Positions 11,645 to 23,564 of a DNA stretch of 64,000 nt are shown piece after piece; positions within the stretch are counted from its first letter, which is position 1; each line of letters starts with the position of its first letter. This DNA comes from Cymodocea nodosa (lineage: Eukaryota > Streptophyta > Magnoliopsida > Alismatales > Cymodoceaceae), in NCBI GenBank assembly GCA_036874045.1, contig CM072344.1, forward strand, positions 13,736,501 to 13,800,500, read 5' to 3'. The notes under the pieces were generated by a model that saw nothing but the letters and a program-made list of their open reading frames with translations, made no database searches and was not told where the DNA came from. Both the position numbers and the translations under genes were made by a program.

Positions 11645-12063
11645 CAATTGATAGTTGTTCTGTAGGCCACTGTACATCTGCATTAATTCATGAACATCTT
11701 GAAATATCAGTATTCAGTACTATTTTTTGAATGATGTGAAATTTCAGCATAACTTTATTGAAATAATACGAGAGAATACAATTTTTAGTTATTTTCATCT
11801 GCTGTAGTCATTGACATTATTAAATAATTGTTGTCACAGTTTTTAGTGCTTCGTGGGAACATGTTATTATCCTTCATCATGGCCATGGATTGATATACAT
11901 TTAAAGACAATAATGTCTTTTTAAAAGTAGTAATTTGAATGACAATGCATGCGAGGTAGGTAACCATGAAACTGTGATTCTTCGTTACTTGTTTCTACAT
12001 AAAGTTGCTTGGGTTTTGTAAATTCCTGGATGCTATCTTCTGAAATCTCGTATGTTTTGTTTA
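11641..12063 (+). repeat. Duplicated segment A1 (copy at 26357-26721)
   Basis: This segment can be followed almost base by base against 26357-26721: the start GTGACAATTGAT, then GTAGG.CACTGTACATCT, then TTATTGAAATAA, then CATTATTAAATAATTGTTGT, and the end TGGATGCTATCTTCT.AAATCTC. Copy B lacks about 50 bp. The left limit coincides with the stop codon of the NPG1-like relic. Confidence 0.85.
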
Positions 12064-12599
12064 CTAATGAAAGAAAAATTCCTTCATAATTTTTTAGATA
12101 TTAGCATGAATCACAGAACTAATATCAGAAATTACTGAGTTAAAATTTGTATATGAACTTAAAGGGAAGCCTTGTGGTAGGCTAATAAATTAAGTAATTT
12201 TGATATGGATGGGACCACCCGAATGAATACATGCCCCGCAGCAACAAATTGTTGATCTAATCTGTTGTAATGATCTAAAAAATTAGAAAAGCAAAATCAG
12301 TTTTACATTCAATTCAGTCTCAAAAACAGATCACGACACAGTGCATGAAGTAATAAACATTTATGGGACCAGAGCATTAATTTGCATATCAATGAAGAAA
12401 TTCTGTTAAGATCACTTCATGCAAAGCCAAGGGCAAGGTAGGTCATGGGATTCCAGATTCTTACCAGAACTGAAGCAATGGTGGTATGCACCCTCTAAAG
12501 CATTTCTCGTGTCCAAGAAAATCAAAATATTTGCATTAATCCTGTGAAAACTGGGCTGGGATGCAGAGAATGTGGATTTGATTAATATTAAAAGCAACA
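12064..12599. other. Spacer, nothing recognised
   Basis: This is mixed AT-rich sequence lying between the two halves of the duplicated segment. It is not matched in copy B, and no gene was recognised. Confidence 0.4.
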
Positions 12600-12935
12600 G
12601 GAAATTGTTATGTGAAAACTGGGCTCTCATTCTTGACCATTCCAGAACCAAATGACACGATCCTTGTGGCCTTCCAACGCTTGTCTCTAAAACAATAAAT
12701 AAAACATTCTCTGATCCCGTGCTTCCACGCAGCTTCCCAACAGACGAGCTTGCGGTTGAATCGATCTCTGTGGATGTTCCAGTGGACGACCAAATCTTCG
12801 TACGCGAGCAATTATGTGTTCGTCACGCCATCGAGGGAGCTCGATGGAACGCCGGAATGAAGGTCGACACACGAGAAAGTGATGGGATGGTCGTAGTAAT
12901 TGATTAAGACGCCACATTCGTCAACAAATCGAAAC
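12600..12935 (-). other. Unrecognised coding-like stretch, possible relic
   Basis: On the minus strand one frame is open, apart from a single stop, over about 100 codons. It contains INYYDHPITFSCVDLHSGV and, after the stop, AYEDLVVHWNIHRDRF and KLVCWEAAWKHG. The GC content is higher than in the flanks. The residue composition looks protein-like, but I do not recognise the family. Another minus frame is open over part of it too, so chance is possible. It could be a gene fragment carried in by a transposable element. Confidence 0.25.
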
Positions 12936-13265
12936 GATTGCTCACTAATATTGTGCTTTCATCCCATTTGCTCTTACACAATAAAAGCAAAATGCAAATC
13001 AAACGTTTCTTGCCTTAGTCTTTAGACGATTATTTGTTGCATTTGGATGTATGTGTGCAGAATATTGTCGATCCAATTCGTTAGTCCTACCTTTGCTTAA
13101 TACCGTTTGGATTACTATATAATCTTACATAAATATTTCATTTTTTTCAATTTGTTTGTATTCAAATGTAACTTAAATTGTATTGAAATGTAAATGGAAT
13201 TATATTGAAATGTAACAACTTGAATTGTATTAAAATGTAACCTCTTGAATTATATTAAAGAAGCC
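12915..13265 (+). repeat. Duplicated segment A2 (copy at 31661-31985)
   Basis: The segment matches 31661-31985 through phrases such as TTTCATCCCATT, ACAATAAAAG, TAGTCTTTAGACGATTATTTGTTG, TGTGCAGAAT, GATCCAATTCGT and CTATATAATCTTACATAAA. Together with A1 it forms one ancestral segment of about 1.6 kb that is duplicated in the same orientation. Confidence 0.8.
13137..13262 (+). repeat. 22-25-bp degenerate tandem repeat
   Basis: About five units of TGTATTGAAATGTAACTT(GA)AAT lie in a row. Related units occur in copy B at about 31873-31975, and in reverse orientation at about 49090-49195. Confidence 0.7.
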
Positions 13266-13299
13266 ACCCATGCCCCCCCATCTAAGAAGACATCTTATT

Positions 13300-13326
13300 A
13301 GAAGAAGAAGAAGAAGAAGAAGAAGG
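13300..13326. repeat. (AGA)n microsatellite
   Basis: Nine perfect or nearly perfect GAA/AGA triplets. Confidence 0.95.
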
Positions 13327-13589
13327 AAAATTGTAACAATAGACATATTGTGAATTGAATGATGTAAAACATATGCAAGCATAGGTCGATTGAATGATGT
13401 AGAGGGCACGTCTTTGGGTCAACATAGATTACAATTTACATAATGTGAATGGCATGCTTCTTAATTTCATGGTGATAAATTATTACGACCGATCCAATAA
13501 AAACTTCTGAAGTTTGACTAAATCTTAAGAATTGAAGAAATATCATCGAAACACAATAAATGAATGTTGACACAATTTTTTTTTTTTAA

Positions 13590-14620
13590 AGATTTATTAA
13601 TACTATAATATGGTCGTGATGTACGTGCATCAAGGGATGATTAGAAAATCATGTAAATCACCCTTCCATTGATAAGGGCATGCATCAGGAGTGTTCAGGT
13701 AATTTAGGTGCACATGAGGGTATTTTGGTCATTTGGGAACCTTCATGGGCATTTTGGTAATTAAGACTAAATAAAGATGATTTCGGTAATTTAACGGCTT
13801 ATAAGGGTATTTTGATAATTTGAGGGTCCATAGGGATATTTTGATCATTTGGGGACCCTCATGGGTACTTTGGTGGTTCAAGACCAAATAAGGGTGACCT
13901 TGGTGGCTTGGAAGCCTACAGTGGTATATTTTGGTAATTTAGAAATTCATAAGGGTATTTTGGTCATTTAAAAAAGAGACTCAAATGGAGGGTTTGGTAT
14001 TTTTGGGGTTCAAAAGAGCATTTAGGTAAATTTTGAAATTCATGAAACATATTTTGGTAGTTCAAGGCTCATAAGACCATTTTGGTAATTCCTTGTCACG
14101 ACTTGAGTAGATAGGTGTGCACTTAGTTAGGAATGGGTATCCTTCTCCATTAGAAAGAAACATGGGAAAATTTTCCTGACTTTCGTGGTGTTTGTGCCGT
14201 CGAGGAAAGTTGAGAATTTGGTGTTAATTCTCAACTTTCCCAACTATAAAAGCCTTCCGATTTCTGACTTTTGCACCGTCGACCCACGAAAATCTCTGAA
14301 TCCTCATTTCCCCAAATCTCCGCGACGACGCAACATCCGATTCGACCTCTTTCGCGCAACAATGCAGTATCTGATTCTACCTCTTCCGCACAACAATGCA
14401 ATATCTGATTCTACCTCTTCCGCGACGACGCAACATCTAGCTCGTCTCCGATTCCACCTCTTCCGCGACGACACAGCATCTCTCGAACGGCCAGAACCCA
14501 CACGCGACATCAAGCCATCACTGAACACTACGTACCGCACACCTCTGTCAAGTGACCGTCCCACACCCACAGTTTTCTCCAACCGACTTCGATTACAAAA
14601 GGTAAGTAGTCTTCACTTAC
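13590..14620 (+). mobile_element. LTR-like remnant with core promoter and GC-rich leader
   Basis: Degenerate repeats at 13690-14095 come first, then a stretch with a TATAAA box at 14245-14250, then a GC-rich leader of about 350 bp up to a donor-like AAAG|GTAAGT at about 14600. The leader holds near-repeats of the phrase GATTC.ACCTCTTCCGC, and its open frames encode nothing recognisable. The layout is that of the U3-R-U5 part of a long plant LTR. The order is mirrored on the minus strand at 3740-2990. No ends or internal domains are present here, so it may be a solo or truncated LTR. Confidence 0.45.
13690..14095 (+). repeat. Degenerate repeat, core GGTATTTTGGTAATTT
   Basis: About ten variants of GG(G/T)(T/C)ATTTTGGT(A/C)ATTT are spaced 25-50 bp apart and separated by phrases like CTCATAAG or CCTCATGG. 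They form the upstream part of the LTR-like unit. Confidence 0.75.
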
Positions 14621-15185
14621 CTTAATACGTCATACATCAACTGAAAGACAAACACTCAGATATCACTCACGATAAATACACAGCAACAAAAATAAATAAA
14701 GCTAAAATATAAGTGCAACTAATAAGCTATAAAATGGTCTAAAATTAACAATTTGAATAGAAAATTAATTCCTACATAATCAGCACACTTAAATGAAGAA
14801 ATTCCCAAATGCAAGCTCACAACTCTCGTGGCCTCCTCAAGTGAATGTCACTTATAAGATGCTTGAACTTCACCTAGCACATCAATCCTTACAACAACTC
14901 TCATCTAGCAGCCTTGGTAAAGCATACCTGTCATTCCTCTCCTTTAGGGTTTGTTGTATTCTATTCAAATTTCATCAATTAAATTCTAAAAGAACTTCAA
15001 ACTTATCACATGGAAAATCAAGTTCTAACATCAATGTGGTGCTGGTACATAGGATTTATTGATCATATATACATCCTTTATCCATATTTTACCAAGGGCA
15101 ACACATCCATGTACTTATTATTAGGAGTTTGACATGGAGGTAATTAAATAAGTAGACCTGTACAAATTCTTCACGGCAAGGCATA
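14621..15185. other. Spacer and 3' flank of the epoxide hydrolase gene
   Basis: AT-rich sequence. Its right end probably includes the 3' UTR of the minus-strand epoxide hydrolase. No gene was recognised. Confidence 0.4.
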
Positions 15186-18100
15186 TCAGAATCCCTTTAT
15201 GAATTCATAAATGTGATCAGTTATTTCATGTGCCTTCTCCTGGTTGATGAAATGGGCAGAACCTTCCATGACAACCACGTCATGCAGCAAAGGCACATCT
15301 CTTTTGAATCCACCCTTGTGTATGTAATCCTTGATACCAGGAAAGTTGTAGACTAGATCTAGATCTCCGATGATGAATTTGGCATGTACTTTTACTTGAG
15401 CATTCTTCCATGGTGCAAGGAGCTCCGAGTCCCTAGAAAAGTTGCAATGGTTAGTATTCATGTTACATCCTTCTTAATTCTTACGCACATTAACTACAAA
15501 TGACAAATTCGTATTTGCCAATGAAGTTGAAAAAATACAAAATAAGAGATATCAGATTATTGCAATAGAAATTCCGAAAATAATACATACTAAATTTAGT
15601 AGTTCACAACAAGTAGTTCCATGGATAACAAGGAAGATAGGGTATATATCCTTTTGATAATATAGGTGATTTAGAAATCAAATATTGACAAGGAGCACAC
15701 TAGATTTTCATTTTCTCCAAATGTATGTGATATTCTTGTATATTTCCTCAAAGAGATGAAGGACATGGAAGTCCTATCACAAGCCAACATGGCAGAATGG
15801 TACCGATTAATGATAAGAAGACAGCTAATTGCCTTCTGTAAACACCTGCAATAAAGGTAAGAGTGTACTGTACATCCGTATGAAATGCACTTAAGATTAA
15901 GATGAGTTGAAATAAATCAATATAAAGAAGATAAAATTGGTACAAGCATATAGAAGGAATGCAATTGAACGATCCTCAGATTTTTATACCCAAGAAATCC
16001 AAATTTAAGTCTAGCTTATTTTGATAAATACCTGATTTTGTGTCCCTTGTAATAATAATATTCTTTGTAACTCAACTATTAGTTATCTTTCTTTGATTCG
16101 TCATCCAGGAAAAATGCTACCAAAAAATTTGACTTATCAAGTAAATAGAAAGATAAGAAAACATAGAACAAAAAATTCTCAGTTTAATCAAACAACTCAA
16201 GCAGCTAAATTAGACAGAATCATGTGATGTCATACTTTCTATCAAGATTGAAATACCGATGACATCTTATTATTTATCTCAGAAAATGAAAATATCAGTT
16301 GTAACACCAGAAGTCATTCAACAAAATCTTGTGACTTGCAGGCAACAGTCATTCATGTGCAGGTTAACCTTCATTTCCAACCAAAAAAGTCAGAATGTTG
16401 TTGCATCTTTTAGACTTATTAAGATTCAAAATTTAGGACAAAAAAAACTTACAAGTCCATGGCTCGGTAGTAGTTTAACGCAGCAGAGTAACCTGTCTTT
16501 TCAAACTTGCTGGCAAAGTAATTGATTTCATCCTCTGACAGCCAATCAGGCAAGGAAATCGGAGCACGAGATACAGCACCAAAACCAGGATTCTTGGGGA
16601 CGACAAGTGGCCTTGGATTACGAGAAGTGTAGAATTTCTTGAGTAATAATGAATTGCTCAGCTGGGCAAATTCAGCTTCAACAACTCCCGGCTCCTAAAA
16701 AATCGTTCAGAAATAATCTTTCAGTTCCTATTGTGAGAACAATCTGAAATGTAATGAACTTTTCTCAACTTTAAAATGTAGGAAAGCAAATGAAATTAAA
16801 AAGTGATAGTTATCCACAAAGAAATTGAAAAACAATAAGTTGACAAGGTTGGACTTTATATTTTGATCATGGTCTCCAAGGTTACCAAGGATAGAGTATC
16901 ATCAGCATCCAAATTTACAATGAAGTTGAAAATATACAAGAAAACAGTGATAAGATTCCTATTGCATGTATTTCTGTACCAGTAATTTGGTTGTGGCCTT
17001 CTATAACCATAATTATCACCTAGGCATAGGCCTCACCTAGGTGGCAAAACAAATTTGTGCATCTAAAGAAATTGGATTAGATTCTAGATCCTACAAAGAT
17101 CCTATCTTCTAAAAAGAAAAATTAGGACAGATAAGTACTCTTTTTCTCCTTCCTACTCCACTCCCACCTCATTCCAACAGTTCTCTTCTGGTACTATTTA
17201 ATGGTATAACATTAACACTAATAGCTAGGTCCGAAATATAACCATGTCACATTAACAAATTTCAATTTCTAAATAAATACTATAATTATACTCAGGCATA
17301 CATTTCTAAAATTTCATAATATTCACAAAAGTAGATCCAAAATAAATTTTCATAATACAAAAAAATATATATTACATTTTGCATTCAACTAATAAAACAT
17401 AAAAACAATCAATAAAGTCGTAAGATAACTTTAAAACACCTCTTTGGGTATTGTGGACTTCCCTAGCTAAGGTCACCTACAAGTCTGGTGAAAAAGACCC
17501 AGATGGTCACACATTTGCAATGCCACAAGGACCTAAATGCTACAATATTTCTGCCTTCTAGTTCAGGTTTAGACAATAATTTGAGACTAGTATCTCCCAA
17601 ATAAGGACATAATCATGCCAAAATTTTTAAATACTATGACTATATATACTCTGACGAATATTTCTAAAATCTCATAATATTAAAGAAAAAAGTATAGAAA
17701 ACAGAAAAGTCCACCATTAAACGTTAGAAAGCACACTTTTCAATTAATCTTTTCTCGTGTTTTGCCAACATGGGGCAGCCGTATCGATCCTGGTTGCTGA
17801 ATCGAAAAAATATCAATAAGTTTATAATACAAGTGTAAAAACCATCTATTATAACATCACATTCCATAAGGCCAAATGGACCAAGAATATGGAAGCTGCC
17901 TGATACCTGGAATCGGCATATGTAGAAATCATCACCAAGGAGAGACCTAAAATACTCAATGGGCTTCCTGTCGTGATCCCATGCCTTGAAGGGCACACTC
18001 AAGTTGACCAATGACTTCACCTTGTCCGGCCTGAAAAGGCACAAGTACCAGGCAACTATTGCGCCCCAGTCATGCCCAACAACAAACACCTGCAACGCAT

Positions 18101-18483
18101 ACGGGAAACACCAGTAGCAAAATGCATCAGTACATCCGATTCGGTTGGTGCAGAAGTTCCACGAGCTTATAAATCTTTGCAAGCGTTTTCTTAACGTCCA
18201 CCTGGTCTTCCCTGAGGGCGTGTATGAGACCGACCATGTCTCCGACGAGATGAGGTATGGTATAAGAGGTGACTTCGGCGGGGCTGTCGGTGTCGCCGTA
18301 GCCACGGAGGTCGGGAGCGACAGCGTGGTAACCACGGGCGGCAAGGCCTGCGATCTGGTGGCGCCAGGAGTACCAGAGCTCCGGGAAGCCGTGGAGGAGA
18401 AGCACCACGGGCCCTTCCCCCTTCTCCGCGATGTGCATGTTGATGCCGTTGACCGCCACCTGCCGGTGCTTCACGCCTTCCAT
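15186..18483 (-). CDS. Soluble epoxide hydrolase (alpha/beta hydrolase fold)
   Basis: A cytosolic enzyme of this type opens epoxides, for example of fatty acids of the cutin and oxylipin pathways, to vicinal diols. Four exons on the minus strand join in frame: 18202-18483, 17907-18089, 16453-16694 and 15186-15432, all with GT-AG borders. They give 317 residues, the usual length of plant enzymes. Seen in order: HGFP oxyanion motif (31-34), nucleophile D101 in GHDWG, lid tyrosines Y150 (DDFYICRF) and Y224 (EKTGY), acid D261 in GDLDL and base H296 in EGSAHF. All catalytic positions are present. Introns are 112, 1212 and 1020 bp. Exon 1 is GC-rich and the others much less so. A TATATAA phrase lies at 18524-18530, only about 40 bp before the ATG, so its role as TATA box is doubtful. 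Confidence 0.95.
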
Positions 18484-18530
18484 CTCTCTCTCCGGTGCTG
18501 TTCGGAGCTCCCAAGAACTAAAATTATATA

Positions 18531-19064
18531 TCGTTGGACGAAAATAGAATTTAAAATTTATGTTTAGTAATTAAATATAAATTAAAATTTTATATTTATA
18601 TATGATAATAATGTAATATAATTATTTTTAATTAATTATTTATTTATTTAAATAATTAGTAAAAATACAATTAATTAGTAATTTTACCATATAAATCAAT
18701 TAACATATTATATAATTATATCATTAGATGTTGATATATCATTTATCAATAATCTAGAGATATGCTAGAATTTTTCAAAATGGAAATGAATTTTGTACAT
18801 TTTTTGTGTTTACATTGTAATTTGAAATTTTATTTCTTCCTAAAATTGAAATTCCAAGTGTATTAATTATTTTTTGAATATTACTGTTTATTAATGTAGC
18901 CTATATGATGTTTATATACAATTAAAAAATAAAGAAAAAAAATTAAAAAAACGAAAAATACATAAATTCAATAAAAAAGTGATGGTTTATACGTACTTGT
19001 GTATTTTTTAACGTTATATTTCCTCTCTCCCTCTCTCTCAGTCGAGTAAGCAGAATTGGCGTCG
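18531..19064. other. AT-rich spacer upstream of the epoxide hydrolase
   Basis: Very AT-rich sequence with a CT-rich tract at about 19020-19042. It should contain the promoter of the minus-strand epoxide hydrolase near its left end. No gene was recognised. Confidence 0.4.
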
Positions 19065-20490
19065 GAACCACCTAAATACATAATTTAATCATTAATCACT
19101 TTAATCAAATTACTTAATTAATCTTTAAATCACCTCATTTGAATCATTACCATGCATTTAAATCATGAATATCATATAGTTTTAATTAAGTAATAGTTTA
19201 CAAAATTAAATCACGCATATGATATGGTTTATTTAAATAATAGTTTGCATGTAAATCATGCATATTGTATATAGCTTTATTTAAATAATAATTTGCAGAT
19301 TACGTGTACATCATATTGCTTCATACAATTTAAGAATCATCTTGCACTAAATCATATGGTTTAATGATCATATTGCGTATCTTATAAATCCATATAATTA
19401 AAATCATCATCATATAAAATCAAGTAAAAATCATCGTGCATATCTTAACGAATCATGTAATTAAAATCATCACATCATATCACATTAAATCATATAATAA
19501 TCATCGTGCATATCATCATATTGAATCACGTAGTTTAATAATCATCGTGCATATCATCATATTGAATCACGTAGTTTAATAATCATCTTGCATATCATCT
19601 AATATTAAATCATATAGTTTAATAATCATATTGTATATCATCATATTAAATCATGTAGTTTAATAATCTATCTTGCATGCCATCATATTAAATCATATAG
19701 TTTAATAACCATCTTGCATATCATCATATTAAATCATGTAGTTTAATCATCTATCTTGCATGCCATCATATTAAATCATGTAGTTTAATCATCATCTTGC
19801 ATGCCATCATGTTAAATCATGTAGTTTAATCATCATCTTGCATGCCATCATATTAAATCATATAGTTTAATAATCATCTTGCATATCATCTAATATTAAA
19901 TCATATAGTTTAATAATCATCTTGCATATGCCATTAAGTCATCCAGTCTAAAAATCATCTTGCATATCATTAAGTCATCTAGTTTAAACCATCGTTCGTA
20001 TCATATTAAATCATTAGATCATCTTGTATATCATATCATACTAAATCACATAGTTTGAAAATTACCTTTCATATCATCATATGACTTTCTTATCGTACAT
20101 ATCATGCATACTTATACAATACACATACATGCATACACATCTCATATATATATAATGTACAAATCATGTATACATATATAACATACAACTCATGCATAAT
20201 ATACATACAGGCATTTCATTCATACATATCATATATATATATATATATAACATGCATACATTTCATATTACCTACATGCCTACGTACATACAACATATGC
20301 CTCACCATGCATCATGCCTTAAAACAAATAAGCCATGTTAATTAATGATACCTTATTGCTTTACTTTGTTTTGTTGTCTTAATTTACTTAAGTTACATAT
20401 ACACATCAAGGTTAAGTTACTTTACAAGTACTTAGGTCATTCCTCTTTATGTTAACATGTGAATAAGTATTTACACGACCTTCTTCATGC
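19065..20490 (+). mobile_element. LTR-like remnant, 3' part
   Basis: A long array of ATCATG-type minisatellite units is followed by a tail with CTTTACTTTGTTTTGTTGTCTTAATTTACTTAAG and ACATGTGAATAAGTATTTACACGAC. A tail with the same parts (TTTACTTTATTATCTTG, ACATGTGAATGAAAAATAATTGCACGAC) ends the sequence at 23565-25905. The two stretches therefore look like diverged members of one family. No intact LTR end or target duplication was found. Confidence 0.45.
19430..20060 (+). repeat. About 42-bp minisatellite
   Basis: Around fourteen units, with core ATCATCTTGCATATCATCAT followed by ATTAAATCATGTAGTTTAATA, repeat every 40-44 bp. Two neighbouring units near 19500-19580 are almost identical. Others differ at a few bases. 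Confidence 0.85.
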
Positions 20491-21773
20491 CTCCTCGTGC
20501 CTTAAAACAAATAAGCCATGTTAATATTCTTATGCAATCCTAAAGGAGAGGAATGATGAGCTCCTTTAGGGATGTCACAAATCGAATGAATACAGGAATG
20601 AAGGTCAAGTAAGTTTCCCATGCTCCAAGATAAAGGTTTGTGCTGATATGTGCTACCAATTCTCACAACTCCTAAGCATGTATGAAGAAGCAAGAGGTGT
20701 AGATGTGATGATTGGAACTGTTCTTTATATGATGCCCTCAGGTTTGCATGCCCTTCATATATAAAGGGTGTGATAATTATAAAATTACAAACGACGCTTT
20801 AGACCTTACATTTCCTATTAATGACACATGCACTATATATATATATATAAATATATTAAAAAGCAAAGAAGCATTAACAAAATTATTCTATAATTGAACT
20901 CCAATCTTCACATCCTAAATGCTCTTCGCAATCAAAGCAGATGAGGGTTGTAGATGCTTTTATAGAATTTTATCTCTTTTTAGCACGTTTTGCAATCAAA
21001 TCCTTAAAAATATCATTCATTTGTCATTCTTGTTATGAAGCATAAGAATATTATTCATGAAGCTTCATAATCATATGAAATAACTCAATAAAAATACATA
21101 AATATATGTTAATAATTTATTATTGTATACATATACAAGGGTCATTCGATGAAAACAATTTGTGATAAAATATTTAATTTAACATATTTATTTGACTTAC
21201 AGTGATGGTCACAATTGTCATTATATTTCTTTCCTGACAGTATGATTATCACAAAAAATCTCTATGTTTTATAATTGTTAAGAAAGACCATTACTGTATC
21301 CTCATTATATTTAGGTTATAATGATGGCCTTTGTTATGACAGACATAAGACTATCGTGACAGATATATTATAACAGTTTTTTTTCTTTATTGTGATAATC
21401 TTGTCTATTACAATATCCTCATTTTCTTATAACGAAACTAGTCATTCAAAAGCATTCTACACACATCCATTCTGTAAATAAGGGAACCCTAGCAACTTAG
21501 AAGGGGTTGGCTTGAACTATATTCTCTCTTGCACTCCTAAACAAGTTCAAAGCTAAAGATTGCTCAGACACCTAAAGATCAATCATTTCCATGGTACGTT
21601 CTTCTCTAAATCTTCCTTAGAGCAAGAGCAAGCTTCTTCTTAGGTTGTAAGCTTATTTTACTTTATTGTTGCAAGTGTAATATTATATGAAAAGAGTTTT
21701 GTTACCTCACTGTTAACAGGAGAAGACTCTTTTAGGACTAAGGAGTGGTTGGTTTGGTGTGTTTGTAGACATG
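20491..21773. other. Spacer with short duplicated phrases
   Basis: The phrase TGCCTTAAAACAAATAAGCC seen at about 20314-20333 recurs at about 20498-20519. (AT)n occurs near 20836-20850. No recognisable gene was found. The part at 21480-21770 is less AT-rich, but its frames are short. Confidence 0.35.
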
Positions 21774-22427
21774 ACATGTCAGTGGGATGAAAGCCCATAC
21801 AGGCTGCGAGTTGGGTAGGGCTGACCCGAAAAAATTAAAAATTTTTTCAGGTCGGCCCATCCGGGCTCGGCTTGGGCCAGCCCGTGGGCCACCAGCATGT
21901 CAGCCTGTTGGCCAGCCCACGGGTTAGTAACATAAATAAACTTTTTTAGTAAATATATTAAATTAAATCTAAGTATTATTAATATATATTATAATTTTTT
22001 TATTATTTTGTTTTATTTTTACATTTTTTATTTTATTTGTATTCATTTTTTACATGTTTTTTATATATTATATTTTTATTTATTGATTATTTTTAACATA
22101 TTATATATATATATATATATACATATTTGTTTACAAATCACCATTAATTTGTTAAATTAAATGAAAATTGAACGTATGTAATTACTACATGCATTTTCTA
22201 ATTTGATGAGTCATACATCATTTATAAATTATAAATCATTTATATACTTTAATATAGATTTTATAAATTATACCTATGTGGGCTAGCCTGACCCACCTCG
22301 TGGGCTGAAATCTTAAAACTTATCGGTCAAGTCCAACCCAATTTTTTGGATTAGGTCAAGTGGAGCTGATATATTACGGTTGGGTCGGGTCGACCCACGT
22401 CAACCCAGCCCATTTGACATGTATATT
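21774..22427. mobile_element. hAT-like non-autonomous element remnant
   Basis: The left end reads ACATGTCAGTGGG. The right end, read in reverse complement, gives ACATGTCAAATGGGCTGGG, so the ends are imperfect terminal inverted repeats. Inside each end are GC-rich phrases made of GGGC/GCCC words (GGTCGGCCCATCCGGGCTCG, GGTTGGGTCGGGTCGACCC), with an AT-rich centre. This style is common in plant hAT-type miniature elements. I could not fix an 8-bp target duplication, so the exact ends are uncertain. Confidence 0.5.
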
Positions 22428-22473
22428 TGTTTGTGCCTAAAAATGTAAGACACTTCTTTATGACTAAGACTAA

Positions 22474-23142
22474 GGGGTTGTTTGTGCATTTAGAAAATGT
22501 CGAAAATAAAATGATGGAATATCACAGAAAATGATGGAAATTAAAATAACAGAAATTAATAGAAAATCAGTAGAAAATTAAAGTGTTTGTGCACATAATA
22601 TAACATAAAATGATGGAATTTGAAATACATGTATTTGTGTATAGAATAGAAAATGATGAAAAATCATAAAATATAAAAAATATATGTTTATTTATAAAAT
22701 AAAAATATTAAAATTAATAAATTAAATATTTTTTGTATTTATCTATAAGATAGAGAATAACAAAATTTATTATAGATAATATAAAATAAAGTCACTTATA
22801 ATAATTGTTACAATATAAAATATATTTTACACATCTTTATTATTCCACATATCTCTCATAATATCAATTTTCATCTATTAAAGACATAAATAATTTCTAT
22901 ATTAAAATTGCATATTATTAATATATTCTATGATAATTCATATTTTCTTTTCCTTCATTTTTCATCAATTTCAGAGATAAGAAGGTAGGAAAACAAAAGA
23001 AAATTTTTCTTATATACCAAGGGAAAATGGCAAAAAATAACGGAAAATCATTTGGTATATAAACACCCAGAAAATAGTGAAAAACTTTTCGCCATTTTCC
23101 TTTTCGACGTTTTTCACCATTTTCTAAGTACACAAACACCCC
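22474..23142. mobile_element. Tourist-like MITE, copy 1
   Basis: The element has terminal inverted repeats: left GGGGTTGTTTGTGCATTTAG, right (reverse complement) GGGGTGTTTGTGTACTTAG, both followed by AAAATG. The flanks are TAA on the left and TTA on the right. The 669-bp AT-rich body can be followed along copy 2 at 39199-39819, including phrases such as GAAATACATGTATTTGT and ATATTTTTTGTATTTAT. No transposase frame is present. The trinucleotide flanks suggest the PIF/Harbinger superfamily. Confidence 0.85.
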
Positions 23143-23145
23143 TTA

Positions 23146-23564
23146 AATTTGTTAAACGCTCTAACTTGCTCCATCTATGCTTGAGATGTAGAGTAGCCAG
23201 GAGCCCAAAGACATGTGCTTTTCTCTGCTTCATCAATCACCACTACTACAAATTGTTAACCAACCATAGTTTAAAATGTAGGAGCCCAAGGAATAGTTTT
23301 GAGGTTTCTCCTTGGATTCCTAATTGATCTTCAAGGGTGAAAAAGATGAAATTGCTTTTGAAGTTTTATATTTTTTTTGTAAAAGACTAAAGTTATTTTA
23401 TTATGTTCTAACATAATAATTTCTACAACATATTATGTAATTTAAAACATTACACAAATTATTGAAATATATTATGTTCTAATGTAATATATATTATTAT
23501 GTAATTTAAAACACTATTTATTTAATCTATAGATTATCTAAATAAATTATTGAAAATTAATTTC
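23146..23564. other. Spacer, nothing recognised
   Basis: The left half is of moderate GC and the right half very AT-rich. At about 23395-23510 an AT-rich phrase (TTATGTTCTAA.ATAAT, ATGTAATTTAAAACA) is repeated twice. No gene was recognised. Confidence 0.35.

Noticed and set aside
14185-14625. Open frame of 146 codons (+)
   Set aside because: It is built from near-repeats of GATTC.ACCTCTTCCGC and follows a TATA box inside an LTR-like unit. The reading has no protein family character.
18145-18567. Plus-strand frame opposite exon 1 of the epoxide hydrolase
   Set aside because: It is a mirror reading of the GC-rich exon. The minus strand carries the intact alpha/beta hydrolase motifs.
19430-20060. 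CRISPR-like array (regular repeats about 42 bp apart)
   Set aside because: There are no unique spacers. The whole unit repeats in tandem and drifts, and the genome is a plant nuclear one.
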